Positions 47,794 through 56,158 of a stretch of DNA of 64,000 bases are shown here, piece after piece. The notes below the pieces were generated by a model that was not told the DNA's origin, made no database searches, and worked only from the letters and a program-made list of their open reading frames with translations. This DNA is from Actinokineospora diospyrosa (GTDB lineage Bacteria > Actinomycetota > Actinomycetes > Mycobacteriales > Pseudonocardiaceae): assembly GCF_024171925.1 (NCBI RefSeq), contig NZ_JAMTCO010000014.1:198042-262041 (forward strand). Direction: 5' to 3'. Position numbers and translations under genes: made by a program. Within the stretch, counting starts at the first letter, position 1. The number at the start of each line of letters is the position of its first letter.

Positions 47794-47898
47794 TTGTCCA
47801 CAACGTGTTCTGTTGTCCACAGGCCTCAATCGCTGGCCCGGTTCTGTCGGGGTTCCTCGTTAGGCTGTATATCGGGGGCTCTTGTGGCAGATGATCTT
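47794..47898 (+). repeat. DnaA-box repeat (R2) copy b
   Basis: Two perfect TTGTCCACA boxes at 47794-47802 and 47813-47821 (starts 19 bases apart), then GTTCTGTCGGGG, TAGGCTGTATAT at 47861 and GATCTT at 47893. Near-identical to copy d at 63420-63524 in inverse orientation. TAGGCT matches the -10 sequence used by his genes, so a promoter is possible. Confidence 0.75.
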
Positions 47899-47974
47899 GC
47901 GCGGGGTGGGATGGAGCCAGCGGGGGTGCTATTGCACGTGCGTGGCGTCCAGTTCCTATAGGCAGAGCGAGGTG

Positions 47975-49237
47975 TTAGCGGGCGTCGTCCTTTGAGGACA
48001 TGAAGGGGAGGGCAGCGAGGGCCAGGATGGCTGGGATCAGGGTGAAGCCCAGGACTATGGCGAGGTGGGCCGACGGTGGCTGATCGGGGGAGCCGCCGGG
48101 GGTGTAGGAGCCTAGGGCTAGGAGGAGGCCGTATAGGCCTGGGCCCAAGGCCAGTCCGAGGGTCTCTCCCGCTGTCCAGATGCCTGACAAGAGGCCGGCT
48201 TGGGTGGTGTTGGTGCGGCGTTCTTCGGCGGTGATGATGTCGGGGAGCATGGCCATGGGGAAGACCTGGAGGCCTGCGTAGCCGACGCCGGTTAGGGCTA
48301 CTAGGGGGACTAGGAGTGCCATCGGGGGGACGAAGACGACGGCGGCGATGGAGAGGGCGAATAGTGCTGTCGCGATCTGGTAGCCGCGGCGTTTGCCCCA
48401 GTGGAGGCCTACTCGTTGCCACAGCGGCATCACCAAGAGGGCGGGGGCGACGAAGGCGGCGAAGAGGGGGGTTTGGGCGCCGGGGTCTTTGAGGACGACT
48501 CGGGCGAGGTAGTCCACTCCGGCCAGGAGGGTTCCTATGCCGACCGCCTGGATGGTGAAGGCGGTGAGGAGACGGCGGAAGGGGCGGGAGGCTCGGATCG
48601 CGGTCACGAGGTCGCCGAAGCGGGCTCCGGCGGGTGTGATGCGCGCAACAGGGGCCTTCGCGGTGCCGAAGTAGACGCCGAGGGTGCCCAGGGCTATCAG
48701 GGCGGCGACGGCCAGGCCCATGGGGCGGTAGCCGCCGAGGGAGTCCCGGATGAGTGGGGCTCCGGCGCCGCAGAGGAGGATCGCGATGGCCAGGGTGGCG
48801 ACCCGCCAGGCGATGAGGCGGGTCCGCTCGTGGTAGTCGTCGGTGAGTTCGGCGGCCATAGCGACGTAAGGCACCTGGAAGAACGCGTAGGCGGTCGCGC
48901 AGGCCAGGAAGGACACCGCGACCCAAGCGCCGTCGCCCGCCGGGGTGCCGAAGATCGGGGGGAGGAACATGACGGCGAACAGGGCGGCGAGGGTGAGGCC
49001 GCCGCGGAGCAGGAACGGGCGGCGATTCGTTGCCCGGTCACTGATTCGGCCCGCGACCGGGTTGAACGCCACATCCCACGCCTTGGGCACCAACACGAGC
49101 ACGCCAGCCACCGCCGCCGGGACGGCCAGCCGGTCGGTCAGCAGCGGGAGCAGGAGCAGACCGGGCACGGTCCCGAACGCCCCGGTGGTAAGCGATCCGA
49201 GCGCGTAGCCCGCGCGGATCCCTGGCGTCACGGCCAT
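47975..49237 (-). CDS. MFS/GPH-type transporter
   Basis: A 420-residue integral membrane protein with about 12 spans. N-terminal GYALGSLTTGAFGTVPGLLL and the cytoplasmic motif DRATNRRPFLLRGGL point to the glycoside-pentoside-hexuronide:cation symporter (MelB-like) branch of the major facilitator superfamily. Other landmarks are AELTDDYHERTRLIAWR between spans and DIITAEERRTNTTQAGLLSG (family motif of GPH). ATG 49237 has GGGAGG five bases upstream; the longer frame to 49462 overlaps the divergent promoter. Substrate unknown. Codons near the 3' end are less biased. Confidence 0.9.
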   Translation of the reverse strand: MAVTPGIRAGYALGSLTTGAFGTVPGLLLLPLLTDRLAVPAAVAGVLVLVPKAWDVAFNPVAGRISDRATNRRPFLLRGGLTLAALFAVMFLPPIFGTPAGDGAWVAVSFLACATAYAFFQVPYVAMAAELTDDYHERTRLIAWRVATLAIAILLCGAGAPLIRDSLGGYRPMGLAVAALIALGTLGVYFGTAKAPVARITPAGARFGDLVTAIRASRPFRRLLTAFTIQAVGIGTLLAGVDYLARVVLKDPGAQTPLFAAFVAPALLVMPLWQRVGLHWGKRRGYQIATALFALSIAAVVFVPPMALLVPLVALTGVGYAGLQVFPMAMLPDIITAEERRTNTTQAGLLSGIWTAGETLGLALGPGLYGLLLALGSYTPGGSPDQPPSAHLAIVLGFTLIPAILALAALPFMSSKDDAR

Positions 49238-49349
49238 GTCGCCTCCCGCCGACCGAGGGTCCCCCGGGCGCGATAGTACGACCAGTGTGATCGAGTCGGT
49301 CATTGCCGGCCCATCCGGATCCGGGCACCTCGGTATTACAGTGCTCGCC

Positions 49350-50507
49350 GTGCTCGACTCAGAGGGGTCACCGGGACTGTCCACCCGGCTGCGCGCGTTC
49401 CTCGACGACCGCGCGCCCCAGACGCCGTGCCTGGTGCTGGACCTGGATGTGGTCCGGACCAACTACCGCGCGATGCTCGCGGCGCTGCCGGAGGCCTCGA
49501 TCTTCTACGCGGTCAAGGCGAACCCGGCGCCCGAGGTGGTGCGGGCCCTGGTCGAGGAGGGGTCCTCGTTCGACGTGGCCAGCACCGGCGAGATCGACCT
49601 GTGCCTGGCGCAGGGCGCCGACCCGGCCGCGCTGTCCTACGGCAACCCCATCAAGAAGGCCAGGGACATCGCCTACGCCCACTCGGTCGGCGTGCGCCGG
49701 TTCACCTTCGACGCCGAGGGCGACCTGGCGAACCTGGCCGAGCACGCCCCCGGCGCCCGGGTGTGGTGCCGGTTCCTGGTGGACGCCCCCGCGTCGGGCA
49801 CCCCGTTCGGCGCGAAGTTCGGCTGCTCCCCGGAGATGGCGCTGCGCCTGCTCGGCAAGGCCGCCGACCTGGGCCTGTCGGTCGACGGGGCGTGCTTCCA
49901 CGTGGGGTCCCAGCACACCGACCCGGCGGCCTGGACCGCCGGGATCGCCCAGGCGGGCGCGATCGCCCGCGGGCTCGCGGACGCGGGGGTGGCGACCCGC
50001 TCGCTCAACCTCGGCGGCGGGTTCCCGGCCTCCTACCGCGACCCAGCGCCGCCGCTGACCGCGCACGCCGGGGCCATCCGGGCCGCGGTCGCCGCGCACT
50101 TCGACTCCCCGGTGGAGCTGGTCGTGGAGCCCGGTCGGGCAATCGTGGCCACCGCCGGGGTGATCAGGTCCGAGGTGGTGCTGGTGTCGCGCAAGTCCGA
50201 CACCGACGCCCACCGGTGGGTCTACCTCGACATCGGTCGCTACTCGGGGTTGGCCGAGACCGAGAACGAGTACATCGCCTACCGGCTGCGCACCGCCCAC
50301 CCGGCGGAACCGAGCGGGCCGGTCATCATCGCGGGACCCACCTGCGACGGCGATGATGTGATCTACCAGAACACCCCGTATCGTCTTCCGACGGCGCTGC
50401 GGGCAGGCGACCACGTCGACATCCTCGACGCGGGCGCGTACACCGCGAGCTACTCCTCGGTGTCGTTCAACGGTTTTCCGCCCCTTCCGACGCATTTCGT
50501 CGGCTGA
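49350..50507 (+). CDS. Type III PLP decarboxylase, probably ornithine decarboxylase
   Basis: This 385-residue alanine-racemase-fold enzyme should make putrescine for spermidine, judging from adjacent speD and speE. Visible: PLP lysine in ASIFYAVKANPAPEVVRAL, FDVASTGEIDLC, HVGSQHTDPAAW, LNLGGGFPASYRD, and the C-terminal GPTCDGDDVIYQN, a signature shared by eukaryote-type ornithine decarboxylases (GPTCD). Lysine or other diamine substrates are not excluded. GTG 49350 is preceded at seven bases by TACAGT, a leaderless -10; GTG 49341 is an alternative. It ends 23 bases before speD, sharing an operon. Confidence 0.88.
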   Translation: MLDSEGSPGLSTRLRAFLDDRAPQTPCLVLDLDVVRTNYRAMLAALPEASIFYAVKANPAPEVVRALVEEGSSFDVASTGEIDLCLAQGADPAALSYGNPIKKARDIAYAHSVGVRRFTFDAEGDLANLAEHAPGARVWCRFLVDAPASGTPFGAKFGCSPEMALRLLGKAADLGLSVDGACFHVGSQHTDPAAWTAGIAQAGAIARGLADAGVATRSLNLGGGFPASYRDPAPPLTAHAGAIRAAVAAHFDSPVELVVEPGRAIVATAGVIRSEVVLVSRKSDTDAHRWVYLDIGRYSGLAETENEYIAYRLRTAHPAEPSGPVIIAGPTCDGDDVIYQNTPYRLPTALRAGDHVDILDAGAYTASYSSVSFNGFPPLPTHFVG

Positions 50508-50530
50508 TTTCCTCGCAGGAGGTAAGACAG

Positions 50531-50932
50531 ATGTCGTATGACCGTGCGCCTGAACCGGGCGTGGGTTTCTTCGCGGGCCGACACGTGCTGGCCGAGTTCG
50601 ACGGGGTCGATCCGTTGCTGCTCAATGATCTGGGCTTCCTGCGGGAGGCCCTGGAGTCCTCCCTGCGGGACGCGGGCGCCACCATCTGCGACGTGGTCGC
50701 CAAGCAGTTCGAGCCGCAGGGGGTGACGGTGCTGGCGCTGCTGTCGGAATCGCACGCCTCCATCCACACCTACCCCGAGATCGGCTCGATGTTCGTCGAC
50801 ATCTTCACCTGCGGCGAGACCGCCGACCCGGAGCTGGCCGCTGGCCTGCTGCGCGACCGGCTCGGCGCGCTCGACGCCAGGATCAACACCGTCCACAGGG
50901 GACACCCAGTGCCTTCGGAGACCGCCCGATGA
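50531..50932 (+). CDS. speD: S-adenosylmethionine decarboxylase proenzyme
   Basis: SpeD makes decarboxylated AdoMet, the aminopropyl donor. The 133-residue prokaryotic class 1B enzyme self-cleaves between Glu73 and Ser74 in LLSESHASIHTYPE, making the pyruvoyl group; Cys93 in VDIFTCGETADPE is the expected catalytic cysteine. GGAGGT lies ten bases ahead of the ATG, a strong ribosome site. It overlaps speE by four bases. Confidence 0.97.
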   Translation: MSYDRAPEPGVGFFAGRHVLAEFDGVDPLLLNDLGFLREALESSLRDAGATICDVVAKQFEPQGVTVLALLSESHASIHTYPEIGSMFVDIFTCGETADPELAAGLLRDRLGALDARINTVHRGHPVPSETAR

Positions 50933-51768
50933 TCGTTGAACCGCTCGGCCCCGGCCTCACCCGGACGTGGGACATGCCCGAGGTCCTGGTGGACACCAAG
51001 ACCGATTTCCAGCACCTGGTCATCGGCCGGACCGCCCAGGGCGTCAGCCTGTTCTGCGACGACGACCGGCAGAGCACCGAGTTCAGCCAGCTGACCTACC
51101 ACGAGGCGCTGCTGGTGCCCGCGCTGCTGCTGGCCAAGACCCTGGACCGGGTCCTGGTCGTGGGCTCCAGCGAGGGCGTGGTGTCGCAGATCTCGGTGGC
51201 CGCCGGGGCGAGCGTGGTCGACCACGTGGACATCGACCAGAAGGCCGTGGAGCTGTGCGCCGAGCACCTGCCCTACGGCTACACCAGCGACGAGCTGGCC
51301 AAGGCCGTCGCGCACGACGGCCCGGTGCGGGTGCACTACGCCGACGGCTGGCAGTTCCTGGCCGAGACCCAGGACCGCTACGACGTGGTGCTGGTGGACC
51401 TGCCCGACGAGCGGCCGGAGTTCGCCCAGCACAACCGCCTGTACGAGGAGGAGTTCCTCACCCGGTGCCGCTCGGTGCTCACCGAGGGTGGCGTCGTGGT
51501 GTGCCAGGCGGGCTGCCAGACCATGTGGCGCAACGAGACGCTCATCCGCTCGTGGCGCCGGTTCAACGACGTGTTCGGGTCCACGGTGTACTACGGCTCC
51601 GACGAGCACGAGTGGGCGTTCCTGTTCGGACTCGCCGAGTCCACCCCGGACACCACCGCGCGGATGCTCGAGCGCCTCCAGACGTTGCCGTACCGGCCGG
51701 AGACGATCGACGCGGACGCGCTGCGCGGCAACACGATCCCGCCATACACCGTACGCAAGTCGCTGTAG
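50929..51768 (+). CDS. speE: Spermidine synthase-like aminopropyltransferase
   Basis: SpeE transfers the aminopropyl group from decarboxylated AdoMet to putrescine. The 279-residue Rossmann protein shows LTYHEALLVPALLLAKTLDR, nucleotide loop VLVVGSSEGVVSQISVAAG, VDIDQKAVELC and the catalytic region VVLVDLPDERPEFAQHNRLY. The order decarboxylase-speD-speE, with a four-base overlap, indicates one spermidine transcript. The usual GGGxG is here GSSEG, a variant; substrate could be another diamine. Confidence 0.93.
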   Translation: MIVEPLGPGLTRTWDMPEVLVDTKTDFQHLVIGRTAQGVSLFCDDDRQSTEFSQLTYHEALLVPALLLAKTLDRVLVVGSSEGVVSQISVAAGASVVDHVDIDQKAVELCAEHLPYGYTSDELAKAVAHDGPVRVHYADGWQFLAETQDRYDVVLVDLPDERPEFAQHNRLYEEEFLTRCRSVLTEGGVVVCQAGCQTMWRNETLIRSWRRFNDVFGSTVYYGSDEHEWAFLFGLAESTPDTTARMLERLQTLPYRPETIDADALRGNTIPPYTVRKSL

Positions 51769-51790
51769 CGCACCGGCGGGCCGGGGGCTC

Positions 51791-52144
51791 CTAGAGCTTC
51801 TGGCCCGCCTGCGTGCGGCGGGTGACCCGGCGCTCCACCACGAAGGAGACGAACGGGACCATGCCCGCGACCAGCACCAGCAGCGTGCCCTTGACCGACC
51901 AGCGGGCCTTGAGCGCCAGGTCGAAGGCGAACAGCAGGTACACCGCGTAGAGGAACCCGTGCGCGGGGCCGACGATGGCCACCGGCGTGGTGTTGTCGAA
52001 CGCGTACTTGGCGACCATGGCCGCCACCAGCGCGAGCAGGCCGACGCCGACGACGTAGGCCAGCACCCGGTAGCGGGCCAGCGCCCCCCGCACGCCCTTG
52101 GCGGCGACCGCCTGGGCCGGGTTCTCCTCGTCGGTCATGCTCAT
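51791..52144 (-). CDS. DUF3817 membrane protein
   Basis: A 117-residue membrane protein with three spans; the middle shows the DUF3817 signature PAHGFLYAVYLLFAFDLALK followed by VPFVSFVVERRV. The family is widespread in actinobacteria and uncharacterised. ATG 52144 overlaps the upstream gene's stop (ATGA). It converges on speE with a 22-base gap. Confidence 0.88.
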   Translation of the reverse strand: MSMTDEENPAQAVAAKGVRGALARYRVLAYVVGVGLLALVAAMVAKYAFDNTTPVAIVGPAHGFLYAVYLLFAFDLALKARWSVKGTLLVLVAGMVPFVSFVVERRVTRRTQAGQKL

Positions 52145-52494
52145 CGGGACTCCTGGTTCGCGTTCAGGGCGGCGAGGTAGCGGTTGTAGGCCGTGAGCTC
52201 GTCGTCTTCTTCGTCGTCTGGCCGCACGACCGGCCTGGGCGGCGGCGCGGGGGCGGGCTCCGGCACGGGTTCGGCGGCCGCGCGCTGGCGCAGCTTGCGG
52301 AAGCGCCAGAACATGTAGGCGGGGGCCAGGCCGAACAGCGGCCACTGCAGGACGTACCCGAGGTTCTGGAACGTGCCGTTGGTCGAGGAGAAGCGCTCCC
52401 ACTGCCACCAGGCGAGCCCGCAGCAGACGGCCAGCGCCAGCACGGACACCCCGACCACGAGGAGTTTGCGTGCCACGCCCGGTCGTTCCCGCAC
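52141..52494 (-). CDS. Two-span membrane protein with Pro/Ala tail
   Basis: A 117-residue protein: span 1 KLLVVGVSVLALAVCCGLAW, periplasmic NGTFQNLGYVLQW, span 2 PLFGLAPAYMFWRF, then a Pro-rich tail (EPVPEPAPAPPPRP) ending in an acidic helix DDELTAYNRYLAAL. Similar proteins next to DUF3817 are frequent in actinobacteria, sometimes mislabelled as regulators. Function unknown. GTG at 52494 starts the frame; operon with DUF3817. Confidence 0.8.
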   Translation of the reverse strand: MRERPGVARKLLVVGVSVLALAVCCGLAWWQWERFSSTNGTFQNLGYVLQWPLFGLAPAYMFWRFRKLRQRAAAEPVPEPAPAPPPRPVVRPDDEEDDELTAYNRYLAALNANQESR

Positions 52495-52541
52495 CCGCCG
52501 ATGCTAACCCGCGGTCCCCGGCGGCTTGCTGAGAGCCGTTC

Positions 52542-53408
52542 TCAGCTTGCCGCGGCGCGGGCGTAGTGGTCGGCCAGGCCGTAGACCCGCTGGCCGTAGG
52601 GGACGGAGTTGTTGTACGAGAAGACGCCCTGCCACCAGCCCTTGGCGCTGGTCATGTCGCGGCCGTCGGCGCACAGGTAGCGGGCCGCGGCGAAGGCGGC
52701 GTCGTCGATCTGCTGGGGGTCGCCGACCCCGTCGCCGTCGCCGTCGGAGGTCCAGGTGCGCCAGGTCGAGGGGATGAACTGCATGGGCCCGACGGCGCGG
52801 TCCACGGTCGCGTCGCCGTCGTAGCGGCCGCCGTCGGTGTCGGCGATGGCGCGCACCCCCGCGGAGCCGTCCAGCGGGACGCCGATGATCGGGATCGACG
52901 GTCGGCCGTCCGCGCCGAGGGTGGCGTCGCCGTAGCGGCCGTGGTCGGACTCGACCCGGCCGATGGCGGCGAGCGTGGCCCAGGACAGCCCGCAGCGGGG
53001 GCTGGTGGCGCGCACGGCGAGCTCGGCGTTGCCGTAGGCCATCAGGGCCCGGGGCGGGATGTCGGTGGTGCGACCGAGGCGCTCAGCCCAGGGGCGCAGC
53101 GCCTCGGGACCGGTGCGCGCGCCCGGCTGGCCCTGCCCGGCTGCGGGCGGCACGGCACCGGCGGCCTCGACGGGCGCGGCGGAGTCCGGGTCGACCGCGG
53201 CTGGCTCGACCGAGTCGGCGGGCGCGTCAGCGGCGGAGGCGGGCACGGACGCGATCCGGACAACCCAGATGACCGCGGCCGTGACCAGCAGCAACAGCGT
53301 GACGAGGGCCAACCGCAGCAGCAGTTCGGGGCCGCGTCGGGACCTTCGGTGGGGCTTGCCCGCGGGGTTCGTGGTCGCCACCGTGCTCCAGCCTGACTCG
53401 CTGTCCAT
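52542..53408 (-). CDS. Secreted lytic transglycosylase (MltB-like)
   Basis: A 288-residue peptidoglycan hydrolase. An N-terminal basic region and one span (residues ~28-50) anchor it or serve as signal; a Pro/Ala/Asp linker leads to the catalytic domain with Glu in TLAAIGRVESDHGRYGD near residue 153, VGPMQFIPSTWRTW and DGVGDPQQIDDAAFAAARYL. GVFSYNNSVPYGQRVYGLA ends the SLT fold. Acts outside the membrane on glycan strands. The ATG at 53408 follows no strong ribosome site. Confidence 0.93.
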   Translation of the reverse strand: MDSESGWSTVATTNPAGKPHRRSRRGPELLLRLALVTLLLLVTAAVIWVVRIASVPASAADAPADSVEPAAVDPDSAAPVEAAGAVPPAAGQGQPGARTGPEALRPWAERLGRTTDIPPRALMAYGNAELAVRATSPRCGLSWATLAAIGRVESDHGRYGDATLGADGRPSIPIIGVPLDGSAGVRAIADTDGGRYDGDATVDRAVGPMQFIPSTWRTWTSDGDGDGVGDPQQIDDAAFAAARYLCADGRDMTSAKGWWQGVFSYNNSVPYGQRVYGLADHYARAAAS

Positions 53409-53489
53409 GCCGGGGCGCGGTGCGCGCGCCCGGTCGTCAACAGCATCGACGAGGGAGCACAGTGGCGTTACGCGGGGGTGGGGGTGCTG

Positions 53490-53630
53490 GGCGCCGTGTC
53501 ACGCGACGCCGTAGCAGCTCTATGTGGCGCCATCGCGACTGTTAGGCGGCACCGCCATGACTATTACGCGATGCCGTCACGACTCTTACGCGGCACCGTC
53601 CGCGACCGTTATGCGGCGCCGTCTCGGCGC
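53490..53630. repeat. Tandem 22-23 bp repeats
   Basis: Units start at 53537, 53559, 53581 and 53604, with consensus GACTSTTACGCGGCACCGTC; two degenerate units precede them from about 53493. The last unit overlaps the 3' end and TAA stop of the minus-strand gene at 53609. Spacing is 22, 22 and 23 bp, about two helical turns. No spacers of CRISPR type are present. Confidence 0.7.
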
Positions 53631-54100
53631 TGACGCTGCAGGCGGGCCACGCACCAGGCGGGTGCGCTGCCGCGGCGCAGGTGTTCCAGGACGGTGAGGG
53701 GACCGAGCCGTCGGGACAGGTCGGATGGCGCCAGGCCAGCCGCGCGGTAGTCGAGGGCGCGCTGGTCCAGCGGGCTCATCCCCGCGTCCCACCACTCCTC
53801 GGCCTCGGCGACGCCACCGACCATCTGCCACCAGCCCGCGGCGGCGGCGATCAGGTCGTGCGGCACGTCGGGCAGCCGCTTGCGCATCGCGGAGAGGTAG
53901 CGCGGATCAGCCGCCTCTACCGTCGCCCAGCGCGAGGCCCCGGCACGGGCTCGCTGGCCGGGGATGCCCGGCGAGGCGATGATGGGGGCATCGGCGAGCC
54001 ACTCGGACGCGATGCGGTGGGCCTCGTCGGCGTCCGCGTCCTGCGCGCGCTCGGCGGTCCACTGTCGGACCAGGGCATCGACCCCGGGATCGTCGAGCAT
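53609..54100 (-). CDS. Hypothetical protein
   Basis: A 163-residue soluble, helix-rich protein: MLDDPGVDALVRQWTAERAQ at the N-terminus, SRWATVEAADPRYLSAMRKR in the middle, GWWQMVGGVAEAEEWWDAG with several tryptophans and a basic C-terminus whose last codons lie in the tandem repeats. AGGAGG is four to five bases before ATG 54100. No family recognised. The 230 bases upstream contain GTTCGCCGAAC and repeated GGACC/GGTCC motifs that could be operators. Confidence 0.75.
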   Translation of the reverse strand: MLDDPGVDALVRQWTAERAQDADADEAHRIASEWLADAPIIASPGIPGQRARAGASRWATVEAADPRYLSAMRKRLPDVPHDLIAAAAGWWQMVGGVAEAEEWWDAGMSPLDQRALDYRAAGLAPSDLSRRLGPLTVLEHLRRGSAPAWCVARLQRQRRDGAA

Positions 54101-54332
54101 TCTGCCTCCTGGAGGTCTCATGATCACTCGATGGCTGAAACCGTAGGGGCAGGGACCGACAGATCGCCAGAGGCAAAACGGACCAGTTCGCCGAACGGAC
54201 CCCCAAAGCAGGCAGATCCACCCGGACGGTCCAATATGGATCTTCGGTCCACCAAAGATCATCACCGATCGTGACGGCGTGGCGGCTCGACCGACGGCCC
54301 GGCGGGCGCTCGGCGGTCGCGGCCAGGGCCAC

Positions 54333-54494
54333 TCAGGCGAACAGGTTCTTCAAGAACGTGATGATCGCCTCGGCGCCGTCGCGCAGCCAGGAGAACAGCC
54401 CCTGGACCGCCTGCGCGGCCTGGGTGGGCTGGCTGATCACGTAGAACAGCACCAGCGCGACCGCGACCAGCAGCACGACTTTCTTGGCGTTCAT
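54333..54494 (-). CDS. Small one-span membrane protein
   Basis: A 53-residue protein: MNAKKVVLLVAVALVLFYVI as one membrane span, then an amphipathic C-terminal helix region AVQGLFSWLRDGAEAIITFL. GGAG seven bases before the ATG. Short proteins of this plan are common in actinobacteria; function unknown. The frame opens to 54680 without a better start. Confidence 0.6.
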   Translation of the reverse strand: MNAKKVVLLVAVALVLFYVISQPTQAAQAVQGLFSWLRDGAEAIITFLKNLFA

Positions 54495-54992
54495 CGATCC
54501 ACTCCAGTCCTCATACCCGGCCTCGCGGCGCCCCCGGCACGGCTCCCGACCCCGGCGCCCGGTCCATGATCCCCCATCCTGACCACCGCGCGCGGGATTT
54601 CGACGGGCGCGGTCGCCGTCGGTGAAACCGGAGACCCTCTTCGGACCAGCCCCGACCACCGCCCGCGTCGGGTCGGTCACCCTACGGGCCGAACGCGCCG
54701 ATCACCCGGTGACCACGCCAAGATCGACCCGCCATCCCAGAAACGGTGTCACCTTTGGGCCGACGGCCGGGTTGGGACAGCACGGGGCCCGGTGACCGGG
54801 TAGAAAGTCGAGGCGCGCTGCTGGGGTCACCTGCCTGGCGCGCGGGGCCGGAAGGCCCTCGGTCCCCGCCCAGCAGGCGGGCGCCGGGCAGGCCGCCACA
54901 GCGCGGCCGTGCCGGAGGCTGTGAGGACGCCACAAGCACCCTCACAGCCGTTTTCCGTTTGAGGCGCTTGAGCGTGTGCGCTTGTGTGGGGG
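54495..54992. other. Gene-free interval before element C
   Basis: About 500 bases with no supported gene on either strand. The long minus-strand frame across it is a shadow running into the repeat region. GC-rich with no clear hairpin larger than a few base pairs. Confidence 0.4.
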
Positions 54993-55097
54993 TTGTCCAC
55001 AACCTGGTGCTTCGTCCCCAGGGGCTGGTTGACGCTCCCGTTCTGTGGGGGTGCGTCGGTAGGCTGTATATCGGGGGCTTCTGGGGTAGTTGATCTT
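54993..55097 (+). repeat. DnaA-box repeat (R2) copy c1
   Basis: TTGTCCACA at 54993-55001 and a degenerate second box TCGTCCCCA at 55012-55020, the starts again 19 bases apart, then CCCGTTCTGTGGGGG, TAGGCTGTATATCGGGGG from 55060 and GATCTT at 55092. Confidence 0.7.
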
Positions 55098-55135
55098 GCT
55101 GGGGGGCTGGGTTGTGGCGGCGGGTGGGGGGTTGG

Positions 55136-55242
55136 TTGTCCACAACGTCTTCTGTTGTCCACAGGGCGTTGTTCGCTGCTCCCGTTGTGTCGGTGCGTCT
55201 CGGTAGGCTGTGTATTTGGGGGCTTTCGATCAGGTTGATCTT
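55136..55242 (+). repeat. DnaA-box repeat (R2) copy c2
   Basis: Two perfect TTGTCCACA boxes at 55136-55144 and 55155-55163, then CCCGTTGTGTCGG, TAGGCTGTGTAT from 55204 and GATCTT at 55237. Only 39 bases separate it from copy c1. Its TAGGCT points toward element C. Confidence 0.75.
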
Positions 55243-55305
55243 GGCGTAGGCCGGGGTTGGGAGTGCGGGGCAAGAACTTCGGGCCTCCGCCTTCGGCTCC
55301 GGTGG

Positions 55306-55390
55306 ACGGCCTCGTCGCCTGGCGGCGACCTCGGCCACCCGGGGATCGGACGCCTCGTTGCCTGGCGGCAACCTCGGGCCCGATCCGCGA
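55306..55390 (+). repeat. Mini-hairpin pair of element C
   Basis: GTCGCCTGGCGGCGAC (from 55313) and GTTGCCTGGCGGCAAC (from 55358), the second enclosed by GGATCGG and CCGATCC. Order of the two hairpins is swapped relative to element B. Confidence 0.7.
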
Positions 55391-55402
55391 TTTTCGAGCT
55401 GT

Positions 55403-55547
55403 GCTCGATGGGGTGGACCTGTTTTGTGCGGGGCCCCTACGACACCCGTGGCAGGACCGCACAGCAGGGGCCGAAAAGCATGGCCCTGCCGCGAGGCGAC
55501 GCTACGGCTGCCGTCCCCCCACGCAAAACAGGTCCACCCCATCGAGC
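55403..55547 (+). ncRNA. Long hairpin of composite element C
   Basis: Arms 55403-55426 and 55524-55547 are perfectly complementary over 24 bp (GGGGTGGACCTGTTTTG against CAAAACAGGTCCACCCC). Two of these pairs differ from element A on both arms, keeping pairing. Interior as in A, B and D with GCAGGGGCC/GGCCCTGC stem. Confidence 0.55.
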
Positions 55548-55870
55548 AGTTGGCACCAGCGAGTCCGACTGTCCAGGCGCTGGGTTGGCAGGGCAGCCGA
55601 GGGCGGGCTGGGTTGGCACCGGCCGTTCCGAGTGTCCAGGGGCTGGCCAGGTGGGTTGGGGCGGACCTGACGGCAGCTGGGTTGGCACCGCTAGGTCCGA
55701 GTGTCCAATGGCTGATCAGGTGGGCTGGGGCGGACCTGACGGGGGGCGGGATGGCACCGCTGGGTCCGAGTGCCCAGGTGCTGGGTTGGCAGGGCTGACT
55801 CGGTGGCCTGGGCTGGCACCGACTGTTCGAGTGTCCAGGGGTCTGGGTTTGTGGGTCGGGGGCCAGTCCT
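55548..55870 (+). repeat. Tandem-unit array of composite element C
   Basis: Five units of the same family as in B, carrying GGTCCGAGTGTCCAATGG-like and GGGGCGGACCTGACGG motifs. After it, two copies of AAGTTGCCGGTGCC(A/G) (near 55918 and 55976) precede metG. No R2 copy follows the array here, unlike B and D. Confidence 0.7.
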
Positions 55871-56158
55871 GCCGGGGATGGGATGACAGCCCTACTCCGC
55901 CGTGGGCGAGGCCCTCAGAAGTTGCCGGTGCCATCGCAACCCGTGCAGCCCAGCCGCTGGGCGCTCGAAAGTTGCCGGTGCCGAGATGGAACTGCCACGT
56001 CCGGCCAGGTGTCCAGCGCGGATGGTGTTGTGCTGCAAGGGATGCAGGCTTGGTGGGGGCGAGGGTTCGGCTTTTCCGGTTGGCGTGCCCGCTACGCTGG
56101 GGTTCTCGCCAGAATGGGTCTTTGGGCCGCGCCGGAGCTGGAACGCAGGAGTCTGCTG

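Noticed and set aside
54682..55542. A similar short peptide (K-I-x-L-x-E-S-P-x-I-x-S-L-P) readable in several R2 copies
   Set aside because: The peptide follows from nucleotide conservation of the repeat; frames open and close differently around each copy and there are no consistent starts.
55871..56158. A T-box or other tRNA-sensing leader before metG
   Set aside because: I could not find a T-box bulge sequence or a specifier stem; only two AAGTTGCCGGTGCC copies are present.
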